Source: Actinomadura sp. NBRC 104412
GTDB taxonomy: Bacteria > Actinomycetota > Actinomycetes > Streptosporangiales > Streptosporangiaceae
Direction: 5' to 3'
DNA length: 64,000 nt
Assembly (NCBI RefSeq): GCF_030269515.1
Contig: NZ_BSTM01000025.1
Location: 62,001-126,000 of the forward strand
Positions 18,011-25,680 of this stretch are shown here, piece by piece (positions within the stretch are counted from its first letter, which is position 1; every line of letters starts with the position of its first letter). A program made the translations under genes and the position numbers. A model generated the notes under the pieces. It saw only the letters and a list, made by a program, of their open reading frames with translations, did no database searches and was not told the origin of the DNA.

Positions 18011-19486
18011 GTGCGCGAGGGCTCGTCCGAACCCGTGTGGGTCGGCGTGGACGTCGGGACCCAGGGGGTGCGGGCCCTCGCCGTCACCGCCGGCGGACGG
18101 GTGTCCGGCCGCGGGTCGGCGCCGCTGACCGGACGGCGTGACGGCGTGCGGCACGAGCAGCGGCCCTCCGACTGGTGGGCGGCCGTCACGGCGGCCACCC
18201 GCGAGGCGCTGCGCGGCCTCTCCCGCGGCGCGGTGCGCGGCCTCGCCGTGTGCAGCACTTCGGGCACCGTCCTGCTGACCGACAAGGACGGGCGCCCGCT
18301 CACCGACGGCATCATGTACGACGACATGCGCGCGCCGGGCGAGGCGCGCGAAGCGCAGGAGGCCGGGGCCGAGCTGTGGGAACGGCTCGGGCACCGGATC
18401 CAGCCGTCGTGGGCGCTGGCCAAGGTGCTGTGGCTGGCCCGCACCCGTCCCGGCGACCTGGCCCGCGCCCGCCTCGCGCACCAGTCCGACTTCATCGTCG
18501 GGCGGCTGGTGGGACGCCCGGCCGCCACCGACTCCAGCCACGCGCTGAAGACCGGCTATGACGTCCTGGCCGAACGGTGGCCGCGCGACCTGCACGAAAG
18601 GCTCGGCCTTCCGGCCACGCTGTTCCCCGAGGTGGTGCGTTCTGGAACGGTCCTGGGCGAGGTCGAGGAGGAGGCCGCCGAGGAGACCGGGCTGCCGGCG
18701 GGCACCCCGGTGGTCGCGGGCATGACCGACGGCTGCGCCGCGCAGCTCGGCTCGGGCGCGCTGCGGCTCGGCCGGTGGAACTCGGTGCTCGGCACCACGC
18801 TCGTCCTCAAGGGCGTGACCGACCATCCCGTCCGCGACCCCGCCGGGGTGATGTACAGCCACCGCGCGCCGGACGACGCCTGGCTGCCCGGCGGCGCGTC
18901 CAGCGTGGGCGCGGGCGTCCTCGCGGGCGTCGCCGACCTGGAACGCCTGGACGCGCTGGCCGCCGCGCACGAGCCGTCCAGCGTGGTCGCCTACCCGCTG
19001 GTGTCGACCGGCGAGCGCTTCCCGTTCCTCGCGCCCCAGGCCGAGGGCTTCGTGCTCGGCACGCCCCGGGACGAGGGCGACCGGCACGCCGCGCTGCTCC
19101 AGGGCGTCGCGTTCGTCGAACGGCTGGCGCTGGCCTACGTCCAGCAGCTCGGCGCCGCCGTCGAGGGGCCGGTGACCTTCACCGGGGGTGCGACCCGCAG
19201 CGCCTACTGGAACCAGCTCCGCGCGGACGTCCTCGGCCGTCCCGCGCGGATCCCCGAGCACGCCGACGCGGCGCTGGGCATGGCCGTCCTCGCCGCGTAC
19301 GGCACCACGCACGGCCGCTCGACGGCCGAGGTGGCCGAGTCGATGGTGCGCGTCCGGACCGTGGTGGAGCCGCGTCCCGGCATGACCGAGCGGTTCACGG
19401 CCTCGTTCCACCGGCTCGTGGACGAACTGGAACAGCGCGGATGGCTGCCCGCCGAAGCGGCCGTCCACGCACGAAAGCGCGGGTGA
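18011..19486 (+). CDS. FGGY-family carbohydrate kinase (kinase 2)
   Basis: A 491-residue kinase with WVGVDVGTQGVRALAVTAGG at the phosphate loop, GLAVCSTSGTVLLTD, and the FGGY_C segments TFTGGATRSAYWNQLRAD and ALGMAVLAAYG. It is distant from kinase 1, so the two probably act on different substrates. GTG 18011 is chosen: AAGGGGGCC lies just upstream and the VGVDVGT strand follows at once. The histidine phosphatase gene begins 6 bases after its stop, forming a kinase/phosphatase pair divergent from the DeoR operon. Substrate unknown; a pentulose, hexulose or polyol is expected for the family. Confidence 0.85.
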   Translation: MREGSSEPVWVGVDVGTQGVRALAVTAGGRVSGRGSAPLTGRRDGVRHEQRPSDWWAAVTAATREALRGLSRGAVRGLAVCSTSGTVLLTDKDGRPLTDGIMYDDMRAPGEAREAQEAGAELWERLGHRIQPSWALAKVLWLARTRPGDLARARLAHQSDFIVGRLVGRPAATDSSHALKTGYDVLAERWPRDLHERLGLPATLFPEVVRSGTVLGEVEEEAAEETGLPAGTPVVAGMTDGCAAQLGSGALRLGRWNSVLGTTLVLKGVTDHPVRDPAGVMYSHRAPDDAWLPGGASSVGAGVLAGVADLERLDALAAAHEPSSVVAYPLVSTGERFPFLAPQAEGFVLGTPRDEGDRHAALLQGVAFVERLALAYVQQLGAAVEGPVTFTGGATRSAYWNQLRADVLGRPARIPEHADAALGMAVLAAYGTTHGRSTAEVAESMVRVRTVVEPRPGMTERFTASFHRLVDELEQRGWLPAEAAVHARKRG

Positions 19487-19492
19487 CCGAGC

Positions 19493-20107
19493 ATGGGCAG
19501 CGCCCCCCAGAGCAGCACGCTCTTCCTGGTACGGCACGGCGAGACCGAATGGCACGCGGAGAACCGGTACGCGGGCGTCAGCGATGTCGCGCTCACCAGA
19601 ACCGGACGTGACCAGGCCGAACGGCTCGGCCGATGGGCGCGGGGCGCGGACGTGGACGCGGTGTGGGCCTCGCCGCTGAGCCGGTCGAGGGCCACGGCCG
19701 CCCCGGCGGCGTCCGTCCTCGGCCTGCCGATCGCGATCGACGGCGACCTGACGGAGGTGGACTTCGGCGCGGCCGAGGGCCGCACGCTTGCCGAGCTGCC
19801 ACGGGCCGAGGTGGACGCGTTCCTGGCCGACCCCGTCGCGAACGCCTTCCCCGGCGCCGAAGATCCCCGCAAGGCCGTCGAGCGCGGAACGGCCGCCCTG
19901 CGGCGCATCGCGTTCCGGCATCACGGTGAACGGGTGCTGGTCGTCGCCCACAACACGCTCCTGCGGCTGACCCTGTGCGGGCTGCTGGGCATCGACCCGT
20001 CCCGCTACCGGACGGTCTTCCCCCGGATCCACAACTGCGCCGTCACCGAGGTGCGGATCACCGGCACCGACACCGCGCTGCTGAGCTACAACGTCCCCAT
20101 CCCTTAG
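19493..20107 (+). CDS. histidine phosphatase family protein
   Basis: A 204-residue phosphoglycerate-mutase-like phosphatase. The catalytic LFLVRHGETEW is at residues 10-20 (His 15), a second Arg lies in WASPLSRSRATA, the acidic residue in LTEVDFGAAEG, and the second His in VLVVAHNTLLRL. All catalytic residues are present. Co-transcribed with kinase 2, it may dephosphorylate a dead-end or regulatory sugar phosphate; this role is inferred from position only. Confidence 0.85.
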   Translation: MGSAPQSSTLFLVRHGETEWHAENRYAGVSDVALTRTGRDQAERLGRWARGADVDAVWASPLSRSRATAAPAASVLGLPIAIDGDLTEVDFGAAEGRTLAELPRAEVDAFLADPVANAFPGAEDPRKAVERGTAALRRIAFRHHGERVLVVAHNTLLRLTLCGLLGIDPSRYRTVFPRIHNCAVTEVRITGTDTALLSYNVPIP

Positions 20108-20113
20108 GGACTC

Positions 20114-20152
20114 CTCGGAGGGAGTTCTCGGAGGGAGTCCTTGGAGGGGGTC
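20114..20152. repeat. 13-bp tandem repeat (about 3 units) with inverted-repeat arms
   Basis: Units starting CTCGGAGGGAGT at 20114 and 20127, and a diverged CTTGGAGGGGGT at 20140, give a 13-base period just after the phosphatase stop. GGACTCC near 20108 and GGAGTCC near 20134 can pair, so the array may double as a weak terminator before the protease-nuclease gene. Confidence 0.65.
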
Positions 20153-20265
20153 CTTGGCCGGTACTCGCCACGAGCGCGCTGGAGAAATTTCCGGCATGCG
20201 AGGAAAATCCGGTATGAGGGGATCGCGGCTTCGGGCCCGGCCCATCTCCGGACGGGGGCGTACGG

Positions 20266-22287
20266 ATGGACTTCCACGAGCGCGAGCGCGCACGCCGGCA
20301 CGAGGCGGCACGGCGGGTGGCCGAACGGGAACCGGTACGGCGTGCAAATGAGACCGTGCTTCGCTCCGAGGGCGTCGCCGCCGCCGACAGCTCCGAGCGG
20401 ATCGCCAAGCGGATCCACCGGCTGAACCGCTTCTACGGGGACGGCGGCCTGCTGGAGCCGGAGGCGGCCGGGCCCGCCGCCCGGCTCGAAAGGATCATCA
20501 ACACGGTGGACTACGTGGGCGTGCGCTACCTGGACGCCGGGGTGGCCGCCGCCCGCGCCGTCGGCCGGGTGAACATCCGCGACGACCGGGGACGGACGCT
20601 GGGGTTCGGCACCGGCTCGATGGTGTCCCCCGCGCTGCTGCTGACCAACCACCATGTGCTGCCGGACGCCGCCACCGCCGCCACCAGCGTCATCGAGTTC
20701 GACTACCAGGACGGCGTCGACGGGCGGCCGCTGGCCCCGGTCGTCCATCCGCTGGACCCGGACCGGTTCTTCCTGGCCGACGAGGCACTGGACTTCGCCC
20801 TGGTCGCGGTGGGCGCGTCCGCCGCCGAGCTGGCGCCGTTCGGGTTCAACCGGATGATCGAGGACGAGGGGAAGGCGATCATCGGCGAGTTCGTCACGAT
20901 CGTCCAGCATCCGCGTGGCGACAAGAAGCAGGTGGCGCTGCGCGAGAACCGGATCGTCGACATCCCCGAGCTCTACCTGCACTATTCGGCCGACACCGAG
21001 CCCGGCTCGTCGGGCTCGCCGGTGTTCAACGACCAGTGGGAGATCGTGGCGCTGCACCACGCGAGCGTCCCGGCGCCGGGCAGGGACGAGTTCGGCGGCG
21101 TCCTCAACGAGGGGATCCGCATCAGCCGGATCTGCCGTAAGGTGCGCGAGGCCGATCTGGGGGACACGCAGCGCGCGCTCGTCGAGCAGCTCTTCGCGCC
21201 CGGACGCGCCGAGGGGCAGGCCGCGTCCCTCCCGGCCGGTCCCGTGCCCGGCGTCCCGTCGCCCTCCGCGGGGACGGTCCTGGCACCGGCGAGCCCACAG
21301 GGTTCCACGCTCCTGTCCACGCCGGCTGCGCCCGCGCCGACGGGCGGGACGTTCACCATCTCGGTGCCGCTGGAGATCACCGTCCGGTTCGCGGACGGCC
21401 GGACATCCTCGGCGACCACGGCGACCGCGGCCACCACGACGACCGCGGGGGCGGGCGAGGCGGTCGCGATCGACCCCGACTACACCACGCGCGGCGGCTA
21501 CGACCCCACGTTCCTGGCCCGCCCGCTGCCGCTGCCCGTTCTGCCGCCCGAGCTGGCCGGGGTCGCCTCCGTCGAGCTGCGCTACCACCACTTCAGCGTG
21601 ATCATGCACCGCGAGCGCCGGCTGGCGCTGTTCACCGCGTGCACCATCGACGGCAAGCGGGCGCGGCGGCCGCGGCGGGAGAGCGACCGGTGGATCCTCG
21701 ATCTCCGGCTGCCCTCGGCCGAGCAGACCGGCGAGGACGTCTACCGCGACAACGACCTGGACCGCGGGCACCTGGTGCGCCGCCTGGATCCCGCGTGGGG
21801 CGACAGCGACGCCCAGGTGAAGGCGGCCAACGACGACACCTTCCACTTCACCAACTGCACGCCGCAGCACCACGAGTTCAACGCGGGAAGCACGCTGTGG
21901 GCGGGGCTGGAGGACTACGTCCTCAACAACGCCGACAACCACGACCTCGCGGTCAGCGTGCTGACCGGTCCCGTCCTGGCCCCCGACGACGACGCCTACA
22001 GGGGCGTACGGCTGCCCCGCCAGTTCTGGAAGGTCGTGGCCATGGCCAAGGGGGACGGGCTGTCGGTCACCGGCTACCTGCTCAGCCAGTCGTCCCTGAT
22101 CGCCGACCTGCCGACCGAGGAGTCCTTCTCCTACGGGGCCTACCGGACGTATCAGGTGCCGGTGCGGCGCATCGCCGAGCTGACGGGCCTGGGCCTGGAC
22201 ACGCACATCCAGGCCGATCCGCTGGAACGGCTGGAGACCACGCCCTTGCCGCGCGAAGTCGTCCGCCCCGACGACCTCGTGCTCTGA
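20266..22287 (+). CDS. trypsin-like serine protease fused to DNA/RNA non-specific endonuclease
   Basis: A 673-residue two-enzyme protein. Residues about 85-300 are a trypsin-like domain with His (LLTNHHVL, residue 129), Asp (LDFALVAV, residue 176) and Ser (EPGSSGSPVF, residue 249). A Ser/Thr/Ala/Pro-rich linker of about 100 residues follows. Residues about 410-650 are an EndoG/NucA-type nuclease with NDLDRGHLVRR (His 502) and FTNCTPQHHEFN for metal binding. No signal peptide, so both activities are cytoplasmic, which argues for an immunity or programmed-death effector that may be activated by self-cleavage. ATG 20266 is used; upstream sequence carries no obvious partner sensor gene. Confidence 0.85.
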   Translation: MDFHERERARRHEAARRVAEREPVRRANETVLRSEGVAAADSSERIAKRIHRLNRFYGDGGLLEPEAAGPAARLERIINTVDYVGVRYLDAGVAAARAVGRVNIRDDRGRTLGFGTGSMVSPALLLTNHHVLPDAATAATSVIEFDYQDGVDGRPLAPVVHPLDPDRFFLADEALDFALVAVGASAAELAPFGFNRMIEDEGKAIIGEFVTIVQHPRGDKKQVALRENRIVDIPELYLHYSADTEPGSSGSPVFNDQWEIVALHHASVPAPGRDEFGGVLNEGIRISRICRKVREADLGDTQRALVEQLFAPGRAEGQAASLPAGPVPGVPSPSAGTVLAPASPQGSTLLSTPAAPAPTGGTFTISVPLEITVRFADGRTSSATTATAATTTTAGAGEAVAIDPDYTTRGGYDPTFLARPLPLPVLPPELAGVASVELRYHHFSVIMHRERRLALFTACTIDGKRARRPRRESDRWILDLRLPSAEQTGEDVYRDNDLDRGHLVRRLDPAWGDSDAQVKAANDDTFHFTNCTPQHHEFNAGSTLWAGLEDYVLNNADNHDLAVSVLTGPVLAPDDDAYRGVRLPRQFWKVVAMAKGDGLSVTGYLLSQSSLIADLPTEESFSYGAYRTYQVPVRRIAELTGLGLDTHIQADPLERLETTPLPREVVRPDDLVL

Positions 22288-22320
22288 CGAGGCCACCGGG
22301 GGCGGACGGGACGGGACGCG

Positions 22321-23112
22321 CTAGTGCGACGGGTCGCGGTTGTACAGCCTCCTCGACCAGAGATAGCCGGCCAGGGCGATCCCGGCGCACCAGGCGGTGG
22401 CGACGATCGCGTCGTCACGGACCGGACCGCCCAGCCAGAGCCCGCGCAGCGTCTCGATCACGGGCGTGAAGGGCTGGTGGTCGGCGAACCAGCGCAGGCC
22501 GGCGGGCATCGACTCGGTGGGGACGAACCCGCTGCCCAGGAAGGGGAGCAGCATCAGCGGCATCGGCGCGTTGCTGGCGGACTCGACGGTCTTGCTGAAC
22601 AGCCCGAGCGCGACCGACAGCCAGGTGACGGCGAAGACGACCATCGTGAGCACGCCGGCGACCGCGAGCCACTCCGCCGGGTTGGCGTTGGGACGGAAGC
22701 CGATGAGCAGGGCGACGCCGACGACGATCGCCATGCTCACCAGCGTCTGGATCACGCTGCCCACGACATGCCCGGTGAGCACGGAGGCCCGGGAGATCGC
22801 CATGGTGCGGAACCGCGCGACGATCCCCTCGGTCATGTCCATGGACACCGAGACCGCCGTGCCGGTGGCGGCGCCGGCGATGGTCATCAGGAGGATGCCG
22901 GGGGTGACGTAGTCGACGTAGTCGTCCCGGCCGCCGGCGGCCCCGCCGAGCCCCGCGCCGAGGGTGTCGCCGAAGACGTAGACGAACAGCAGCAGGAAGA
23001 CCACCGGGAGCCCGGCGAGCATCAGGGTCATGGACGGGTAGCGCATCATGTGCCGCAGGTTGCGGCGCAACATCGTCGCCGAGTCGGTCAGGGCGTAGGA
23101 GAGCGTGCTCAT
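22321..23112 (-). CDS. ABC-2 type exporter permease (DrrB-like)
   Basis: A 263-residue protein with about six membrane segments (LMLAGLPVVFLLLFVYVFG, then ILLMTIAGAATGTAVSVSM). The conserved region DMTEGIVARFRTMAISRASVLTGHV is typical of daunorubicin-resistance-like ABC-2 permeases. Its start overlaps the ATPase stop by 4 bases, so the two form one exporter. Export substrate unknown. The gene converges on the protease-nuclease with 33 bases between stops and no clear hairpin. Confidence 0.88.
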   Translation of the reverse strand: MSTLSYALTDSATMLRRNLRHMMRYPSMTLMLAGLPVVFLLLFVYVFGDTLGAGLGGAAGGRDDYVDYVTPGILLMTIAGAATGTAVSVSMDMTEGIVARFRTMAISRASVLTGHVVGSVIQTLVSMAIVVGVALLIGFRPNANPAEWLAVAGVLTMVVFAVTWLSVALGLFSKTVESASNAPMPLMLLPFLGSGFVPTESMPAGLRWFADHQPFTPVIETLRGLWLGGPVRDDAIVATAWCAGIALAGYLWSRRLYNRDPSH

Positions 23113-24104
23113 CGCGGTGTCGCCTTCTCGTGGTCGGTACGGCCGGTGAGGGTGAGGAAGACGTCGTCGAGGTCGGGGGTGTGCAGGGAGAGCTCGTCGA
23201 CCTCGATCGACGCGTCGTCCAGCCGGGCGAGCAGCCCGCGCAGTGACGTGACGTCGGCGTCGCTGGGGACGCGCAGGGTCAGCCCGTCGTCCTCGTCGAG
23301 GGACCCTTCGCCGAGGGCGTGCAGCGCCGCGCGGAGCCCGTCGGGCTCGGCGAACCGCAGCCGCACGTGGCCGCCGGGGATCAGGCGCTTGAGCTCGGTG
23401 GGGGTGCCCTCGGCGATCAGCGTCCCGCGGTCGAGCAGCGCGATCCGGTCGGCGAGCTCGTCCGCCTCCTCCAGGTACTGGGTGGTGAGGAAGATCGTGA
23501 CGCCGCCCGCGGCCAGCTCCCGGATGATCTGCCACATGCCGCGCCTGCTGCGCGGGTCGAGCCCGGTGGTCGGCTCGTCGAGGAAGATGATCCGCGGGTC
23601 GCCCACCAGGGTCATCGCGAGGTCGAGCCGCCGCCGCATGCCGCCGGAGTAGGTCTGGGTCGTTTTCTTGGCGGCGTCGACGAGGTCGAACCGTTCGAGC
23701 AGCTCGGCGGCGCGCCGCCGGCCCTCGCGGCGGCCCAGGTGGTGCAGGTCCGCCATCAGGATGAGGTTCTCCTCGCCGGTGAGGAACCGGTCCACCGCCG
23801 AGTACTGGCCGGTCACGCCGATCGCGGCGCGGACCGCGTCGGGCTCGGCGGCCACGTCGTGCCCCGCGATCCGCACCTCGCCGCCGTCGGCGCCGATCAG
23901 CGTGGACATGATCTGGACCATGGTGGTCTTGCCCGCGCCGTTGGGGCCGAGCAGGGAGAAGATCGTGCCCTCGGCGACCTCCAGATCGACGCCGTCGAGG
24001 ACGAGGGTGTCGCCGTAGGACTTGCGCAGCCCGCTGATCGAAATGGCGGGCGGGCGGGGGGAGGAGGTGGTCACTGCTGTCTCCTTGAGCGGGTCACGGG
24101 TCAT
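23109..24104 (-). CDS. ABC exporter ATPase (DrrA-like)
   Basis: A 331-residue ATPase. Walker A (LLGPNGAGKTTMVQ), Q-loop (GVTGQYSAVDRFLTG), signature (TYSGGMRRRLDLA) and Walker B (PRIIFLDEPTTGLDP) are intact, followed by an H-loop variant (TTQYLEEADELADR) and the C-terminal extension typical of DrrA. Coupled by 4-base overlaps both to the DUF4097 gene upstream and the permease downstream, so it is the energising subunit of a membrane exporter regulated with them. Confidence 0.9.
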   Translation of the reverse strand: MTRDPLKETAVTTSSPRPPAISISGLRKSYGDTLVLDGVDLEVAEGTIFSLLGPNGAGKTTMVQIMSTLIGADGGEVRIAGHDVAAEPDAVRAAIGVTGQYSAVDRFLTGEENLILMADLHHLGRREGRRRAAELLERFDLVDAAKKTTQTYSGGMRRRLDLAMTLVGDPRIIFLDEPTTGLDPRSRRGMWQIIRELAAGGVTIFLTTQYLEEADELADRIALLDRGTLIAEGTPTELKRLIPGGHVRLRFAEPDGLRAALHALGEGSLDEDDGLTLRVPSDADVTSLRGLLARLDDASIEVDELSLHTPDLDDVFLTLTGRTDHEKATPR

Positions 24105-24952
24105 GAAGGGCGGCGGTGGACGACGATGTCGCCGAAGCCGGTGCGGGCCCGCACCTCGACGCGCTGGTCCCCGGGATGAGGGTTGTCGACGGCTTGCAGC
24201 TCGCTTCGTACGGCGCCGTGCTTGGAGTCGGCGTCCAGCCAGGCGGCGGTGCCCTCGGCGATGCCGAGCTCCAGCTCGCCGAAGTTGGTCTCGAGATGGA
24301 CCGTGCCGCGCGCGACCTCGCCGACGCGGATGCTGCCGTAGGCGGTCTTGGCCGCCACGGTGGCGAGGGCGCGGTCGATGGTGATGTCGCCGTTCGCCGT
24401 GGTCAGCCGCAGGTCGCCGCCCGCCTCGCCGACGGTGATGTCGCCGTTGGAGGTCTTGGCCACGACGCTGCCCTCGGCCGCGCCGATCCAGATCTTGCCG
24501 GTCGAGGTGGCCACGTCGGTGTGCTCGGACGAGCGCCCGACCGCGACGTTGCCCGTGGAGGTGCGCACCCTCGTTCCGGCGGCCCGGTCGAGCCGGACCG
24601 ACCCGGCGGCGGTCCTGAACGTGGACCGGCCGAGGGCGCCCTCGCAGCGGATGTCGCCCGAGGCCGCGTTGACGTCGACGCGCGAGCCGGCGGGCAGCGC
24701 GATCGTCACGTCGGCCATCCCGGGTCGGCCGATCAGCGAGCGCAGCGTGTTCCGGGGCGCCCGCACCGACAGCCGGCCGGCCGCGTACTCGACCCGGATC
24801 TGCTCGGCGGCCTGGACGTCGGCGTCCCGCCCGGGGTCCTGGGGGATGACGTCGACGGTGGTGTCGGTGCGGTCGGCGGCGTTGATCACGAACCGGCCGG
24901 ACCCGACCTCGATGTGCGCGTCGATCGGCTCGGGTGTCTCGAAGGTGGGCAT
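24101..24952 (-). CDS. DUF4097 beta-strand-repeat protein
   Basis: A 283-residue protein made of short repeated beta strands: TSTGNVAVG, TSTGKIWIG, TSNGDITVG, TANGDITID, TAYGSIRVG. This right-handed beta-repeat pattern matches the DUF4097 family (putative adhesin). Function unknown. No signal peptide or membrane anchor. In actinomycetes such genes frequently precede DrrAB-like ABC genes, as here with a 4-base overlap, so a role in the exporter's regulation or cargo is inferred. AGGAG stands before ATG 24952. Confidence 0.82.
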   Translation of the reverse strand: MPTFETPEPIDAHIEVGSGRFVINAADRTDTTVDVIPQDPGRDADVQAAEQIRVEYAAGRLSVRAPRNTLRSLIGRPGMADVTIALPAGSRVDVNAASGDIRCEGALGRSTFRTAAGSVRLDRAAGTRVRTSTGNVAVGRSSEHTDVATSTGKIWIGAAEGSVVAKTSNGDITVGEAGGDLRLTTANGDITIDRALATVAAKTAYGSIRVGEVARGTVHLETNFGELELGIAEGTAAWLDADSKHGAVRSELQAVDNPHPGDQRVEVRARTGFGDIVVHRRPS

Positions 24953-25016
24953 GGCGGAATCTCCTGGTGGCGCCGGTGAGGTCGGAGTCGTGTGGTGAGG
25001 GGGTGGGCGGGTGCGG

Positions 25017-25622
25017 TCAGCGCACCCAGCCGGTGAAGCGGCGCCCGGACGGCGGGCCCTCACCGGTGGCGGGCCGGTCGTCCTCACTCCCGAGCGCGGC
25101 GGCCACGGCCCGGACGAGCCAGGCGTTGACCGACAGGCCCATCCGGCTCGCCGCCTCGTCGATGCGGGGCCGCAGGTGCTCGGGCAGGCGCAGCGTGATC
25201 CGCGAGGTGCCGCCGCCGCCGGCGTCGTCGGTGTCGGAGGTCGCGGGCGGCCGGACGCCCATCGTGACCTCCACGGCGCTGGCCAGCGCCTCCCTCAGGG
25301 TGGGCCGGGGCGGCTGCCCGGTGGACGGCTCCGCGGGCGGCGGCGTCACGACGAAGTCGACGTCCCGCCCGCGCAGTCGCACCTCGACCGAGCCGGGCGC
25401 GAGATCGCGGGTGATCTCGTCCGCGGCGGCCGACAGGGTTTCGAGCAGCATGAGCCGGACGGCCGATTCGAGCGGCGAGGCGAGCCGTTCGGCGAGCGCG
25501 CGGGCCTCGTCCCCGCCCGCCTCGGCGGCGATGGCGGCGGTGACGCCATGCCGGCCGGCGGCCTCGGCCGTCCCACGGTTAGGTGCGCCGTACGTTCCCG
25601 GCGCGCAGGAAGGGACGCTCAC
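25017..25622 (-). CDS. ribbon-helix-helix / HicB-like protein, apparently rearranged 5' end
   Basis: The last part (TSRITLRLPEHLRPRIDEAASRMGLS and NAWLVRAVAAAL) is a ribbon-helix-helix fold like HicB or Arc. The middle (LASPLESAVRLMLLETLSAAADEITRDLAPGSVEVRLRG, split) matches a conserved actinobacterial family found before DUF4097/ABC genes. From memory, the family normally starts with about 12 residues like MDLTPYVDxLRRE; these are absent, and the only upstream start (GTG 25622) lies inside a remnant of another gene. No HicA toxin is adjacent. It probably regulated the DUF4097-DrrAB operon 65 bases downstream; expression of the rearranged form is uncertain. Confidence 0.6.
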   Translation of the reverse strand: MSVPSCAPGTYGAPNRGTAEAAGRHGVTAAIAAEAGGDEARALAERLASPLESAVRLMLLETLSAAADEITRDLAPGSVEVRLRGRDVDFVVTPPPAEPSTGQPPRPTLREALASAVEVTMGVRPPATSDTDDAGGGGTSRITLRLPEHLRPRIDEAASRMGLSVNAWLVRAVAAALGSEDDRPATGEGPPSGRRFTGWVR

Positions 25623-25680
25623 CGAAGCGCTCGGCCGCCATGGCGAGAAGGCCCGGGATGGTCGTCGGGCCGTCGGTCAA
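25579..25680 (-). pseudogene. N-terminal remnant of an AMP-dependent acyl-CoA synthetase
   Basis: A TTG at 25680 overlaps the CoA-transferase stop (TTGA) and opens 33 residues containing TIPGLLAMAAERFGERPFL and RAGNVRRT before TAA at 25579. This is the usual first 30-odd residues of acyl-CoA synthetases, in which RRTY and more than 450 further residues would follow. Here it is cut at the codon where Tyr is expected and runs into the HicB-like gene. A CoA ligase after a CoA-transferase fits the operon, so a deletion of the rest is the simplest reading. Confidence 0.6.

Noticed and set aside
25017..25622. HicAB toxin-antitoxin pair
   Set aside because: Only a HicB/RHH-like end is present; there is no HicA-like gene on either side, and the order with DUF4097 and DrrAB suggests a regulator instead.
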